Shown: in pieces, positions 34,697 through 43,983 of the stretch
Layout of the letters: every line of letters begins with the position of its first letter
Numbering within the stretch: position 1 is the stretch's first letter
DNA from: Pseudomonadota bacterium
GTDB taxonomy: Bacteria; Desulfobacterota; Binatia; Binatales; Binataceae
Reading direction: 5' to 3'
NCBI GenBank assembly: GCA_021324455.1
Contig: JAJPJA010000072.1
Span: 1 to 47,207, forward strand
DNA: 47,207 nucleotides
Notes under the pieces: model-generated
Database searches by the model: none
What the model saw: the letters and a program-made list of their open reading frames with translations, nothing else
What the model was told of the DNA's origin: nothing
Program-made: the position numbers and the translations under genes

Positions 34697-35875
34697 TTAC
34701 CGGCGCAAAATCGCCAGTGCGCCGTCGCCAAAGTCGCCCCATCCGGTCACCAGGCCAAGCTCGGCATTCCTGACCTGGCGCTCGCCGGCCTCCCCGCGCA
34801 GTTGGCGCACCGCTTCCGCAATGTGATTCATCCCCGAGGTATGCGCCTCGGACAGCAGGCCGCCGTGCGTGTTGAGCGGCATCTCGCCGCCAAGCTCTAT
34901 CCGTCCGCCGGGAACAAAATCCTTGGCCTCGCCACGCTGGCACAGTCCCAGGGCCTCAAGCTGCAGGAGCACGATGTAGGTGAAGCAGTCGTAGACCTCG
35001 ATAAAATCCATATCCGCCGGGCCGACCTCGGCCATCCGGAACGCCCTCGGTGCGGCATAGCTGAGTCCGATTTTGAACAGGTCGGGACGCGAAGGTATAT
35101 CGTCGGCCGGATACGGATGCCCCTCGCAGGCACCCATTATATAGACCGGCCTGTGCTTCAGATCTCTGGCGCGTTCGGGAGTGGTAACGACGACCGCGGT
35201 GCCGCCGTCGGTCTCAAGGCAGCAGTCGAGCAGCCTGAATGGATAGTTAATCATGCGCGAATCCAGATAATTCTCCATGGTAATCGGGCGTCCGCGCATG
35301 TACGCTTTTTCGTTATGTTGCGCATGCCTGCGGCAGGCTACCGATACCGCTCCGGCGGCTTCGTCCGGGACATTATATAGATGTTTGTATCTGGTCGCGA
35401 TCCAGGAATACCACTGAACAGGAGTGGAAGAGCCGAACGGAACATAGTATTCGGCCAGAGTAGTCAGTGCCGGCGCCAGAGGTATAGCGCCGGCGGTGTC
35501 GATCGGATCGACGCCGCGGCGGATTACCTTGCTGCTGGCCTGATTGAATCCGACCGCCATCAGCACGTAGTCGGCAACTCCGCTGCTCACCGCCAAGGCC
35601 GCGCTTTGCAGGGCCGCCACCGGACTGGCGCCGCCCATGCATACGGTGACGGCGTAGCGCAGATCCTCGATTCCGAGGTTGGCGGCGAAATGCTCGGCGG
35701 TGGCATACAGGCGCGGCGGAATGACTCCGTCGATATCGTGCGGCTTGAGTCCCGCGTCGGCAATCGCATTGAGCGACGCTTCCAGCATCAACCCCAACTC
35801 CGTCTTCCCCGAGTTGCGGCTGTACGCAGTCTCGCCGATGCCGACAATGCACGCTTGGTCCTTAAATCCCGGCAT
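34697..35875 (-). CDS. Thiolase-like (SCP2-type) acyl-CoA acyltransferase/aldolase subunit
   Basis: The protein has 392 aa, normal length. The N-terminal thiolase half has [13 protein letters not shown] and a candidate nucleophile C79 in TVCMGGASP. The C-terminal half has [34 protein letters not shown] (His site) and [14 protein letters not shown]. Paired with a DUF35 protein, it could be a thiolase or a retro-aldolase acting on a CoA thioester. AAGG precedes the ATG at 35875. The gene is divergent from the molybdenum hydroxylase subunit at 36203. Confidence 0.88.
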   Translation of the reverse strand: MPGFKDQACIVGIGETAYSRNSGKTELGLMLEASLNAIADAGLKPHDIDGVIPPRLYATAEHFAANLGIEDLRYAVTVCMGGASPVAALQSAALAVSSGVADYVLMAVGFNQASSKVIRRGVDPIDTAGAIPLAPALTTLAEYYVPFGSSTPVQWYSWIATRYKHLYNVPDEAAGAVSVACRRHAQHNEKAYMRGRPITMENYLDSRMINYPFRLLDCCLETDGGTAVVVTTPERARDLKHRPVYIMGACEGHPYPADDIPSRPDLFKIGLSYAAPRAFRMAEVGPADMDFIEVYDCFTYIVLLQLEALGLCQRGEAKDFVPGGRIELGGEMPLNTHGGLLSEAHTSGMNHIAEAVRQLRGEAGERQVRNAELGLVTGWGDFGDGALAILRR

Positions 35876-36202
35876 GAAATGGCCTTTTCGGATTGTTTAC
35901 CGCCCCAACGCCGCTACCTAGCCCACCTGATGCCCGATTTCAAGCGGCCTTTTTCTCCGCCGGTTCAGCCAGGGCCCTGGCAAAGCCGCGCGGATCGATG
36001 GCGCGCAAACGCGAGCCCCATCCGCTGATGCATCCATCGCGGCCACGCACCCGGATTATGGTATCCGGCAGCGGCTTGCTCCGCCCGGGCGAAATCGGTA
36101 ACAGAAAACCGGGCCCGCGGCGGCAAGACTGAAGGCCGCCGGTCTGCTAATGTGGAAAATCAGCCCGGCTCATCTTGAGCCTTAAAGCGCAGGAGAGCGC
36201 CC
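35876..36202. other. Divergent intergenic region
   Basis: This 327-base spacer lies between the thiolase (minus) and the molybdenum hydroxylase subunit (plus). A small hairpin GGCTCA-tct-TGAGCC (36167-36181) lies just before the GGAG ribosome site of the plus gene. No promoter of good quality, gene or repeat is recognised. Confidence 0.5.
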
Positions 36203-38464
36203 ATGAGCACAGCTTCGGAACAGCCACAGGAATTCAAGGTCATCGGCACGCGCCCGGTTCGCCACGACGGGGTTGAGAAGGTCATCGGACGCGCCAAGTA
36301 CGGCGCCGACTACAGCATGCCCGAGATGTTGTGGGCCAAGGTTCTGCGCAGCCCGCATGCCCACGCCCGCATCAAATCGATCAACACCGACAAGGCGCTT
36401 AAACATCCCGGCGTCAGAGCGGTTGTTACTTACAAGGATTTCCCGCCCATCCCGGAAGTCGGCTACCGCTACGGCGGGGTGGTGCCGTACAACCCGCGCC
36501 ACCTGGCGGAAAACCTCATCGCCAACGACAAGGTGCTGTACCACGGCCACGGCGTGGCGGTGGTCGCCGCGACCAGTCCGCATATCGCCGAGGAAGCGCT
36601 CGACCTTATCGAAGTGGAATACGAAGTGCTGCCCGCGGTGCTCGACGTGATGGACGCGATGAAGCCGGACGCACCGCTGCTGCATAACGATATCAAGGAC
36701 GAATCGGGCAAGCCCTCCAACGTCGCCCGCCACATCCACTACGATCACGGCGATTTGGACAAAGGGTTCAAGGAAGCTGACGTCATCGTCGAGCGTGAGT
36801 TCCACACCGCCACGGTCCATCAGGGCTATATCGAACCCCACAACGCGCTGGCCTACTTCGAGCCCGACGGCAAGGCGGTGGTGTATTGCTCCACCCAGGG
36901 GCCGTTCGATGTGCGCGCCATGTGCTCGGACCTGACCGGCATCCCGGTCAGCGATATCAAGGTGGTCCCGGCGGAGATTGGCGGCGGCTTCGGCGCCAAG
37001 CTGCTGGTGTACTACGAGCCGCTGGCGCTGCTGATGTCCAGGATCACCGCGCATCCGGTCAAGATGGTGATGACGCGGGCCGAGGTGCAGAAGGCCACCG
37101 GTCCCACTCCCGGCGCCTATCTGAAGTGCAGGATGGGCGCGAAGAAGGACGGCAGGATCACCGCGGCCGAGGTGTGGATGGCGTACGAGGCGGGTGCTTA
37201 TCCCGGCTCGGTGGTTTACATCGGATGCATGACGGCGATTTCCGCGTACGATATCGAGAACTACCTGATCGACGGCTATGACGTGGTGCTGAACCGGCCG
37301 CGGACCGGCGCCTACCGCGCACCCGGCGCGACCCAGTCGGCGTTCGCGGTTGAATCCGTTATCGACGAACTGGCGCAGAAGCTCGGGATCGATCCGATCG
37401 ACATCCGGATCAAGAACAGCGCGCGCACCGGCACCCGCACCCTGGCCGGACCGCCGCAGCCGCGAATCGGTTTCGTCGAGGTGCTGGAAACGCTCAAGAA
37501 CAGCGAGCACTACAAGTCGAAGCTGAGCGGCAAGCTGCGCGGACGCGGACTGGCCGTCGGCGCGTGGCATACGGGCGGGATGCAGTCATCGGCCCTGCTC
37601 AACATCCATGTCGACGGCACCGCCAGCCTGGTGACGGGCGCGGTGGATATCGGCGGCTCGCGGGCGGCATGCGCGATGGTGGCGGCGGAGGTATTGGGCA
37701 TCCCGGTTACCTCGGTGCGCCCCGCGGTTACCGATACCGATTCGATCGGCTACACTGACCCGACCGCCGGCAGCCGCACCGGCGCAACGTCAACCCTGGC
37801 TGCGATGCGCGCGGCAGAGGACGCGGTGCGCGAACTTAAAGAGCGCGCCGCCAGAATCTGGGAGCTGACGCCCGCCGACATCGACTGGATCGACGGCAAG
37901 GCGGTGTCGAAGAACAACGGCAAGGCGCCGCTGACGCTGAAGGAGATCGCGTCCAAGGCGCTGCGCACCGGAGGTCCGATCTGCGGACGCGCCAATATCG
38001 TCGGTCCCGGCGGCGGTCCCAACTACTCGGCCGTGCTGGTCGACGTCGAGATCGATCCGGATACGTCAAAGGTGCAGGTGCTGCGCTGCACAATCGCGCA
38101 GGACGTCGGCCGCGCGATTCATCCCAGTTACGTCGAAAGCCAGATGCAGGGCGGCACGTCGCAGGGAATCGGATGGGCGCTGAACGAGGAATACATCTAC
38201 GACAAGGAAGGGCATCTGCGTAACGTCGGATTTTTGGACTATCGGATGCCCACCTGCCTGGACCTGCCGATGATCGAAACCATCATGGTCGAGGTCCCCA
38301 ACCCCTCGCATCCGCTGGGCGTGCGCGGCGTGGGCGAGGTGCCGATCGTGCCGCCGCCGGCCGCGGTCGCCAACGCGGTATCGCGCGCGCTGGGCATCAG
38401 GATCACCGAATTGCCGATGTCTCCCGCGCGGCTGTTTGAGCTGAGGAAGAAGCAGGGGCTTTAG
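36203..38464 (+). CDS. Xanthine dehydrogenase-family molybdopterin-binding subunit
   Basis: A 753-aa large (molybdenum) subunit of the xanthine oxidase family. Motifs seen are GGGFGAK at 260-266, YRAPGA at 371-376, and GVRGVGE with the probable catalytic Glu at about 712. It hydroxylates a substrate with water as oxygen donor and normally needs FAD and 2Fe-2S subunits or domains. None is encoded here, so partners must be elsewhere or the subunit is orphaned. GGAG precedes the ATG at 36203. A strong terminator follows at 38486. The substrate might be an aromatic, aldehyde or acyl-CoA compound; it cannot be read from sequence. Confidence 0.9.
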   Translation: MSTASEQPQEFKVIGTRPVRHDGVEKVIGRAKYGADYSMPEMLWAKVLRSPHAHARIKSINTDKALKHPGVRAVVTYKDFPPIPEVGYRYGGVVPYNPRHLAENLIANDKVLYHGHGVAVVAATSPHIAEEALDLIEVEYEVLPAVLDVMDAMKPDAPLLHNDIKDESGKPSNVARHIHYDHGDLDKGFKEADVIVEREFHTATVHQGYIEPHNALAYFEPDGKAVVYCSTQGPFDVRAMCSDLTGIPVSDIKVVPAEIGGGFGAKLLVYYEPLALLMSRITAHPVKMVMTRAEVQKATGPTPGAYLKCRMGAKKDGRITAAEVWMAYEAGAYPGSVVYIGCMTAISAYDIENYLIDGYDVVLNRPRTGAYRAPGATQSAFAVESVIDELAQKLGIDPIDIRIKNSARTGTRTLAGPPQPRIGFVEVLETLKNSEHYKSKLSGKLRGRGLAVGAWHTGGMQSSALLNIHVDGTASLVTGAVDIGGSRAACAMVAAEVLGIPVTSVRPAVTDTDSIGYTDPTAGSRTGATSTLAAMRAAEDAVRELKERAARIWELTPADIDWIDGKAVSKNNGKAPLTLKEIASKALRTGGPICGRANIVGPGGGPNYSAVLVDVEIDPDTSKVQVLRCTIAQDVGRAIHPSYVESQMQGGTSQGIGWALNEEYIYDKEGHLRNVGFLDYRMPTCLDLPMIETIMVEVPNPSHPLGVRGVGEVPIVPPPAAVANAVSRALGIRITELPMSPARLFELRKKQGL

Positions 38465-38485
38465 CCCTTACTTGGCTCGAATTTC

Positions 38486-38521
38486 AACGGCCGTGAAGCC
38501 CACCAGGGTTTCACGGCCGTT
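38486..38521 (+). terminator. Intrinsic terminator after the molybdenum hydroxylase gene
   Basis: AACGGCCGTGAA (38486-38497) pairs perfectly with TTCACGGCCGTT (38510-38521) around a 12-base loop and is followed by TCTTC. It begins 22 bases after the stop at 38464. Confidence 0.8.
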
Positions 38522-38674
38522 TCTTCATCTCAAACAGCCCGAGGGCAGGTTCGGCAGCCGAATGATATTCGAGCGGGCCCATCCGCAGCGCCGAAACGAC
38601 AGCGGCTGGCGCCTTTATCAGAGCTTCAGAAGCTCACAAAGGTGCATGGCCCCAAGGCCCGGCACGGCAAACAA

Positions 38675-39565
38675 TCAACCCAGCGCCATGATCGGGTCGA
38701 GCCAGGTGCGGGCCAGTTGCTCCACGTTTTTGCGGTTGTCCTCATCCGAACCCGGACGCCACCATCCCTGCATCACGATTTCGCTGGTGCCCGCGTCGCG
38801 ATAGCGTTTGAGACTGTCGCGGTCGCAGTACCTGGGGTCGTTGGGGGTGATGATAATCTCTACTTCCTCGGGCTTGCGGCCGTGCTCGGCCAGGATCTTG
38901 TGCAGCTTCCCGATTTTTTCCTCGGCCTGCTCGGGCGAGTTCATGTAGCCGAACCATCCGCTGCCATGCCGCGCGACACGGCGCATCGCGGCCGTCGTCT
39001 CGCCGCCGAAGATAACCGGCAGCGCACCGCGCTTGACCGGCTTGGGATTGCAGCGGATGTTGTCGAAATTGACGAACTGGCCGTGATAGCTCGCCGGGTC
39101 GTCGCTCCACAGCCGTTTCATGGCCTCGATATATTCCTCCGTGCGCCGGGCGCGGTCCTGGAATGGAACGCCGGCCGCGCGAAACTCCTCCTCCATCCAT
39201 CCGATACCCGCGCCCAGCATGAAGCGTCCTTCCGAGAGCTGGTCGAGCGAGGCGATCTCCTTGGCCAAAATGACCGGGTTGTGCATGGGAATGAGCGAAA
39301 TCCCGGTGCCCAGGCGAATGCTTGAGGTGACAGCCGCGGCATAAGTCAGAGCGATAAACGGATCGAACAGCGCCATCCGCGTGGACCCCGGCAAGTCTCC
39401 GGTCTGCGAATATGGATATTTGTGCTCGTAATTGTCGGCGAACACGACGTGTTCGACGGCGTACAGCGTGGACAGGCCCAGGCGTTCCGCGGTGGTGGCG
39501 ATAGTGCGGATAGCGGACGGTGTGATTCCGGCGGCGCATCCCACGCCGATCATTCCGAATTTCAT
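38675..39565 (-). CDS. LLM-class F420-dependent oxidoreductase (TIGR03619-like)
   Basis: The protein has 296 aa from ATG at 39565 with AAGGAG upstream. Motifs: LSTLYAVEHVVFADNYEHKYPY, IRLGTGISLIPMHNPVILAKEIASLDQL, EGRFMLGAGIGWMEEEFRAAGV, WSDDPASYHGQFVNFD and LPVIFGGETTAAMRRVARHGSGW. It is close to the gene at 11022 (shared YHGxFVNFD and IFGG blocks), so these two form one subgroup. The substrate is unknown. Confidence 0.89.
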   Translation of the reverse strand: MKFGMIGVGCAAGITPSAIRTIATTAERLGLSTLYAVEHVVFADNYEHKYPYSQTGDLPGSTRMALFDPFIALTYAAAVTSSIRLGTGISLIPMHNPVILAKEIASLDQLSEGRFMLGAGIGWMEEEFRAAGVPFQDRARRTEEYIEAMKRLWSDDPASYHGQFVNFDNIRCNPKPVKRGALPVIFGGETTAAMRRVARHGSGWFGYMNSPEQAEEKIGKLHKILAEHGRKPEEVEIIITPNDPRYCDRDSLKRYRDAGTSEIVMQGWWRPGSDEDNRKNVEQLARTWLDPIMALG

Positions 39566-39680
39566 TCAAATCTCCTTCTCAAGACCTGCGCGCGCGCGTG
39601 CGGCCTGCGTCGATTGGTGTGCGAAGTATAGCCGAAATCCCCGAACCGGGGGCAAATACCCGAAAAGGCCGCCGCCAACG

Positions 39681-39708
39681 AAAAGCCCGCTTGGCGAAGC
39701 GGGCTTTT
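39681..39708. terminator. Bidirectional-looking intrinsic terminator
   Basis: AAAAGCCCGCTT and AAGCGGGCTTTT form a perfect 12-base stem with a 4-base loop and A/T tracts on both sides. It lies 30 bases beyond the stop of the DUF1329 gene (minus strand) and would end its transcript. Confidence 0.88.
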
Positions 39709-39738
39709 GCGTCAATTCAGGCTGTCAAGCGGCCACGA

Positions 39739-41088
39739 TCATTGCATGATGCGGGCCAGGCTTCCCGGCTGGGACAGCGTCGGCACGTCCTGGTACGCGG
39801 GCGGCACGTCCTTGTAGAGTTTCATCTCATGCGTCAGCCCGATAGTCATGTGGGCGTTTTCCCAATCGACCAGCTGGGTTTCGGGCGTGCCATAGATGAA
39901 CAGCACCGGCTGCCCGTGGACGTCCATCGGCGTAACCCGCAGCCACGCCGTCTTCCACAGCTTATTCTCGTTGTCGTACTCCTCGGCGGTCATCGAGAAG
40001 TAAGCTTCGCGGTCGAGATAGAAGATGCGATGGGAGAAGCAATAGCTGCCCAAAGTGGTGATCCATTTCGCGTCGATCACATAGGTATCGCGCAGCTCCC
40101 AATGGCCGGTGCCCGGCTTGGGCCATCCGGGAAACGCCCCCGGCGGCTGATCGTAGGTGGTGCCGACGTACGACTTGCCTTCGCTGCCCACGCCCCAATC
40201 CTGCAGGTTCATCAGCAGCTTTTTCTTGCCCAGATAAGTAACGGTGAACATCGGCGGATTCCACGCGTTGTCATCCTGCACCCAGTCGGTGCCGTTGATC
40301 GGCGCGCATTTGGCCGCGCTGGACAAGCGCAGCGAACGCCGCAGTGAGGGCAGGAACACGTAGGTCTCCGGGTATCTCATCGGATCGGTCGGCTGCTGCT
40401 GCAGTTCGGTGGTGTACTTGGACTGCTCGGGCAGCAGCACCTCGAAGCGCGCGACGTAGAACATGCCGTTGGCGTAAGGCATATCTTTGGGCATGTCGGG
40501 CTCGCTCAGATGCGACAGGTTCATGAAGGTCGCGTCGGTGCTGCCTTCGGATCGATTGCCGAAGCGATCGACGATGTTGATGCCGTAAGTGACGTAGTGA
40601 TACAGAAACGGCCGCCACGGCGCCCAGGTATTGAAGAGGATTTTTTCACCGATGTTAGGTTCGGCGGGATTGGGAAACGGCGGGCCCGCGACCCATCCTT
40701 CGATGGTACGGCCGCCGGTGCGCGAGGGTACCAGTCTGACCTGGCCGCCATACTTCTCGCCGTCGGCGAGGAACTGGCGCGGCGCGCCGACGTGCGTGGT
40801 CGGCTGCACCACCATGGTGTACATCGGATCGTCGGTGACGTGAAAAGTGTATTTGCCGCTGAACGCCGCCTGCAGTCCGACCGTCATGAACTGCTTGTAC
40901 TGCTGCCAGTTGGCCAGCGTGATTTTGGTTCCGGGCGGGATGGTTGCCGATGAATCCGCATCCGCCATCTGCTTGTAATTGTCGGGATCGAAACTGAAAC
41001 CGCCGTCCGCGCGCGCGGGCGTTTGGCCCGCGCCGATGACTAAGGCGATCGCCAGAGCCAACCCAAGAACCGTCCCCAGCCGTTTCAT
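39739..41088 (-). CDS. DUF1329-family exported protein (copy 1)
   Basis: The protein has 449 aa from ATG at 41088 (MKRLGTVLGLALAIALVIG) with GAGGAGAG upstream; codons open further up are not signal-like. The signal peptide is cleaved after about residue 28 (PARADG). The mature protein has DUF1329 blocks: NWQQYKQFM, WVAGPPFPNP, YVFLPSLRRSLRLSSAAKC, WVQDDNAWNPPMF, YCFSHRIFYLDRE and EYDNENKLWKTAW. DUF1329 proteins are periplasmic or outer-membrane-associated, with a LolB-like fold, often next to hydrophobic-compound degradation genes. A paralogue is at 42582. The usual DUF1302 partner is not seen here. Confidence 0.88.
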   Translation of the reverse strand: MKRLGTVLGLALAIALVIGAGQTPARADGGFSFDPDNYKQMADADSSATIPPGTKITLANWQQYKQFMTVGLQAAFSGKYTFHVTDDPMYTMVVQPTTHVGAPRQFLADGEKYGGQVRLVPSRTGGRTIEGWVAGPPFPNPAEPNIGEKILFNTWAPWRPFLYHYVTYGINIVDRFGNRSEGSTDATFMNLSHLSEPDMPKDMPYANGMFYVARFEVLLPEQSKYTTELQQQPTDPMRYPETYVFLPSLRRSLRLSSAAKCAPINGTDWVQDDNAWNPPMFTVTYLGKKKLLMNLQDWGVGSEGKSYVGTTYDQPPGAFPGWPKPGTGHWELRDTYVIDAKWITTLGSYCFSHRIFYLDREAYFSMTAEEYDNENKLWKTAWLRVTPMDVHGQPVLFIYGTPETQLVDWENAHMTIGLTHEMKLYKDVPPAYQDVPTLSQPGSLARIMQ

Positions 41089-41318
41089 AAGCGAGCTCTC
41101 CTCTTTTTGTTTGTGGCAATCACCGGCGTCCCCGAGCCGGCTTTCCCCAAAACACAAACAGCAGCCTATTTTCCACGCGTCCGACGAGAAAAGTCAACCA
41201 ACGCACTGAGCGCGCTAATCCGCGCGCGCCCCGGCGAGGCCAGAGCTTCTAAGCGCCCCGCCGATATGCTAGCGCTCTGCACAGCACATGGTACCGCAAA
41301 AAAAGGAGGCGCAGTACG

Positions 41319-42320
41319 ATGGGCGATCAAAGACTCGGGTTGGCGATGACCGGTCCTTTCAGCGAGCCGACGCCCGCCGCCGCGGAAATTGCCAAAGAAG
41401 CCGAGAAGCTGGGCTACACTTCCCTGTGGGTGGCCGAATTCGCCGGCCCCGACGCCATCGTAACCCTGACCTATCACGCGCTGCATACCAGCAGGGTGAT
41501 GCTTGGCACGGGCGTGCTCCCAATCCAGATTCGCACACCGGGCGTGATGGGGATGGCGTTTCTGACCTTGAACGAAATCAGCGGCGGACGTGCGGCGGCC
41601 GGAATCGGCGTCTCCAGTCCAGGACTGGTCGAGACCTCGCATGGCGCGTCCTATCGCAAGCCGCTGACCGCGATGCGCGAATACGTCCAGATCCTGCGCC
41701 AGTTCTTCAGCGAGGGCCGCGCCAAATTCGAAGGCCAGGTGTATCGATGCAATCTGCGCCTGCAGATGCGTCTGACGCAGAAGCAGCGCCCGCGCATCTA
41801 CATGGCGGCGCTCAACCCGCCGATGGTCAAGCTGGCCGGAGAGCTGGCCGACGGCGTGCTGTTCAACTTCTGTCCGCCCGAGATGGTGGGCGAACGCATC
41901 GCGATGGTGCGTCAGGCGGCGGCCGCCGCCGGCCGCAATCCCGACGACGTGGATATCGCGATGTATGCGTTCATGTACGTGATGGAGGATCGGGCGGCGG
42001 CGCTGGAAAATCTCAAACGCTTCGTTTCCAACTATGCCTTCCTGCCCAACTACAGCCGGATGTTTGCAACCTTCGGCTTCGGCCAGGAGTTGGAAGAAGT
42101 GCGGCGGATGGTCAAGGCGGGCCAGCGGGACACCGCTTACCAGGCGATCAGCGACGCTTCCGCGTATCGGCTTTCCGCCTTTGGTCCGCCGCAGGAAGCG
42201 GGCCGCCAATGGGTCGCGCGATGCCGTGCGGCGGGCGTCACCCATCCCATCGTGTGGGCGTTGGGCGATACCGGTTCCAAAGCGTTCGCCGAGATGGTGC
42301 GCGCAGTGGCAGGGGCTTGA
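41319..42320 (+). CDS. LLM-class flavin/F420-dependent oxidoreductase
   Basis: The protein has 333 aa. A strong AGGAGG precedes the ATG at 41319. Motifs: YTSLWVAEFAGPD, RVMLGTGVLPIQIRTPGVMGMAFLTLNEISGGR, AAAGIGVSSPGLVE, RPRIYMAALNPPMVKLAGELADGVLFNFCPPE. It sits between the two DUF1329 genes, divergent from copy 1 and 261 bases before copy 2. This position suggests that oxidation and transport or capture of one hydrophobic substrate are linked (inference). Confidence 0.88.
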   Translation: MGDQRLGLAMTGPFSEPTPAAAEIAKEAEKLGYTSLWVAEFAGPDAIVTLTYHALHTSRVMLGTGVLPIQIRTPGVMGMAFLTLNEISGGRAAAGIGVSSPGLVETSHGASYRKPLTAMREYVQILRQFFSEGRAKFEGQVYRCNLRLQMRLTQKQRPRIYMAALNPPMVKLAGELADGVLFNFCPPEMVGERIAMVRQAAAAAGRNPDDVDIAMYAFMYVMEDRAAALENLKRFVSNYAFLPNYSRMFATFGFGQELEEVRRMVKAGQRDTAYQAISDASAYRLSAFGPPQEAGRQWVARCRAAGVTHPIVWALGDTGSKAFAEMVRAVAGA

Positions 42321-42581
42321 GCGGGGTGGGTTTGCGCTGACTTTAGGCCCATTCTTAAGCGTATGGTCAGTTATCCTTGACAATTCTCCGGTTTCTTCCT
42401 ATGCCTGCCAGCGGACGGCTCGCGCGCTTTGGTTATGGATGGCTAGTTCGGCAGGTACGGTGCGTTCCCGCGCCGCGGTACGGAGGGCCGGGGGCCTTGC
42501 CGCAGCCGTTTACCACAGGACCAGGTGTGCGACCGCCAACAACAACGCCGCCGCGCAAAGTTGCGGCCACAGGGGATAGAC

Positions 42582-43922
42582 ATGAAGCATCTGCTCGCGA
42601 TTATGGGGATTGCGGTTACTCTTGCATTGCTCTGGTGCCCGGCCTCGATGGCGGCTTCCGGACAGATCGTGTGGGACGAACAGAATTACAAGGGCCTGGT
42701 TGACGCCACCGCTCCCGATTCGATTCCCGCCGGAACCGAAATCACGGTTTCCAACTGGCAACAGTACAAGCGCTTTCTGCCGGTCTCAATCCAGGCGGCA
42801 TTCAGCGGCGCTTACGCCTTTCATGCCACTTCCGATCCGGTGTACACGCTCAAGGTCGGTCCGACCACCAATCTCACGCCGTTTCGCAAATGGATCGAGG
42901 ACGGCGAAAAGTACAGCGGACAGGTATCGCTGGTACCGGCGCCGACCGGCGGTCTGATCATGAAGGGATGGGTCGCCGGACCGCCATTCCCCAACCCCAG
43001 CGGACCTCATCGCGGCGAAGAAATTATGTACAACGCGTGGACCCCGTTCCGCCCCTTTATCCTGTTCTCTGTCGACCAGGGCTTCGCGGTCGATCGGTTC
43101 GGGAACAAGTCCCAGAACGACGTCGAGGCGGATTTCTTCCAGCTCTCGCATCTGAGCGAACCCAACATGCCGATCAACCAGCCCTATGCCAACGGCATGT
43201 TTTACGTCAGCCGCTTCGGGATCACCGCGCCCGAGCAGTCCAAGTACACCACGCAGTTACAGTCGCAGCCCGACGACCCGATGAAGCATCCGGAGACTTT
43301 CGTCTTTCTGCCCTCGCTGCGCCGTTCGCTGCGCCTGTCCAGCGCCGCGCGCTGCTCTCCGATCAGCGGATCGGACTGGGTTCAGGATGACAATGCGTGG
43401 AACCCGCCGTTCTTTCACGTCGATTTCCTGGGCGAGAAAAAGGTTCTGACCCTGATTATGGATCCGGCCAAGGCGTTTGATGGGCATGCCTACGTCGGCA
43501 TTTTCGACACCACCGGCGGATCGCTTCCCGGATGGCCCAAAGCCGGCGGCGGACACTACGAACTGCGCACGATGGATATCATCGACCTGAAATGGATACC
43601 CGAGCTGGGCAGCTACTGCTTCGCCCACCGGATCTACTACGTCGATCGCGCGACCTGGGTTCCGATTCTTCTGGAAGAGTACGATAATCAGAACAAATTC
43701 TGGAAGACCGGATGGAACAAGTACGCGCCGCTCAAGGTCCATGGACAGGAGACTCTGGTGCTTGACGGCTACTGCAGTTCAGTCAACGTCGACTGGCAGA
43801 ACGCCCACACCAGCATCTCCTACACCACCGGCATTCCCACTATTGACGATGACGTGCCCGGCGAGTACCGGGACGTGCAGAACCTGTCGCAGCCGGGCAG
43901 CCTGTCGCGCATCATGAGATAG
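42582..43922 (+). CDS. DUF1329-family exported protein (copy 2)
   Basis: The protein has 446 aa from ATG at 42582 (MKHLLAIMGIAVTLALLW) after AGGGGAT; signal peptide to about residue 24 (ASMAAS). It aligns with copy 1 along its full length (WVAGPPFPNPSGP, FVFLPSLRRSLRLSSAARC, WVQDDNAWNPPFF, YCFAHRIYYVDRA, NLSQPGSLSRIMR), so the pair arose by duplication. It is likely located in the periplasm or at the outer membrane and to bind or carry hydrophobic compounds; the family function is not established. A strong terminator follows. Confidence 0.88.
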   Translation: MKHLLAIMGIAVTLALLWCPASMAASGQIVWDEQNYKGLVDATAPDSIPAGTEITVSNWQQYKRFLPVSIQAAFSGAYAFHATSDPVYTLKVGPTTNLTPFRKWIEDGEKYSGQVSLVPAPTGGLIMKGWVAGPPFPNPSGPHRGEEIMYNAWTPFRPFILFSVDQGFAVDRFGNKSQNDVEADFFQLSHLSEPNMPINQPYANGMFYVSRFGITAPEQSKYTTQLQSQPDDPMKHPETFVFLPSLRRSLRLSSAARCSPISGSDWVQDDNAWNPPFFHVDFLGEKKVLTLIMDPAKAFDGHAYVGIFDTTGGSLPGWPKAGGGHYELRTMDIIDLKWIPELGSYCFAHRIYYVDRATWVPILLEEYDNQNKFWKTGWNKYAPLKVHGQETLVLDGYCSSVNVDWQNAHTSISYTTGIPTIDDDVPGEYRDVQNLSQPGSLSRIMR

Positions 43923-43947
43923 GCGCCGCGTTCGATCCGCACAGCGC

Positions 43948-43982
43948 AAAGCCGCGCCGGAAGCCATTTCCGGCGCGGCTTT
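43948..43982. terminator. Bidirectional intrinsic terminator between convergent genes
   Basis: AAAGCCGCGCCGGAA (43948-43962) pairs perfectly with TTCCGGCGCGGCTTT (43968-43982) around a 5-base loop, with a T-run on the plus strand. It separates DUF1329 copy 2 from the convergent LLM gene. Confidence 0.9.
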
Positions 43983-43983
43983 T

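Noticed and set aside
36182..37570. 462-codon minus-strand ORF antisense to the molybdenum hydroxylase
   Set aside because: No homology features; His/Arg/Val-rich shadow of a strongly supported gene.
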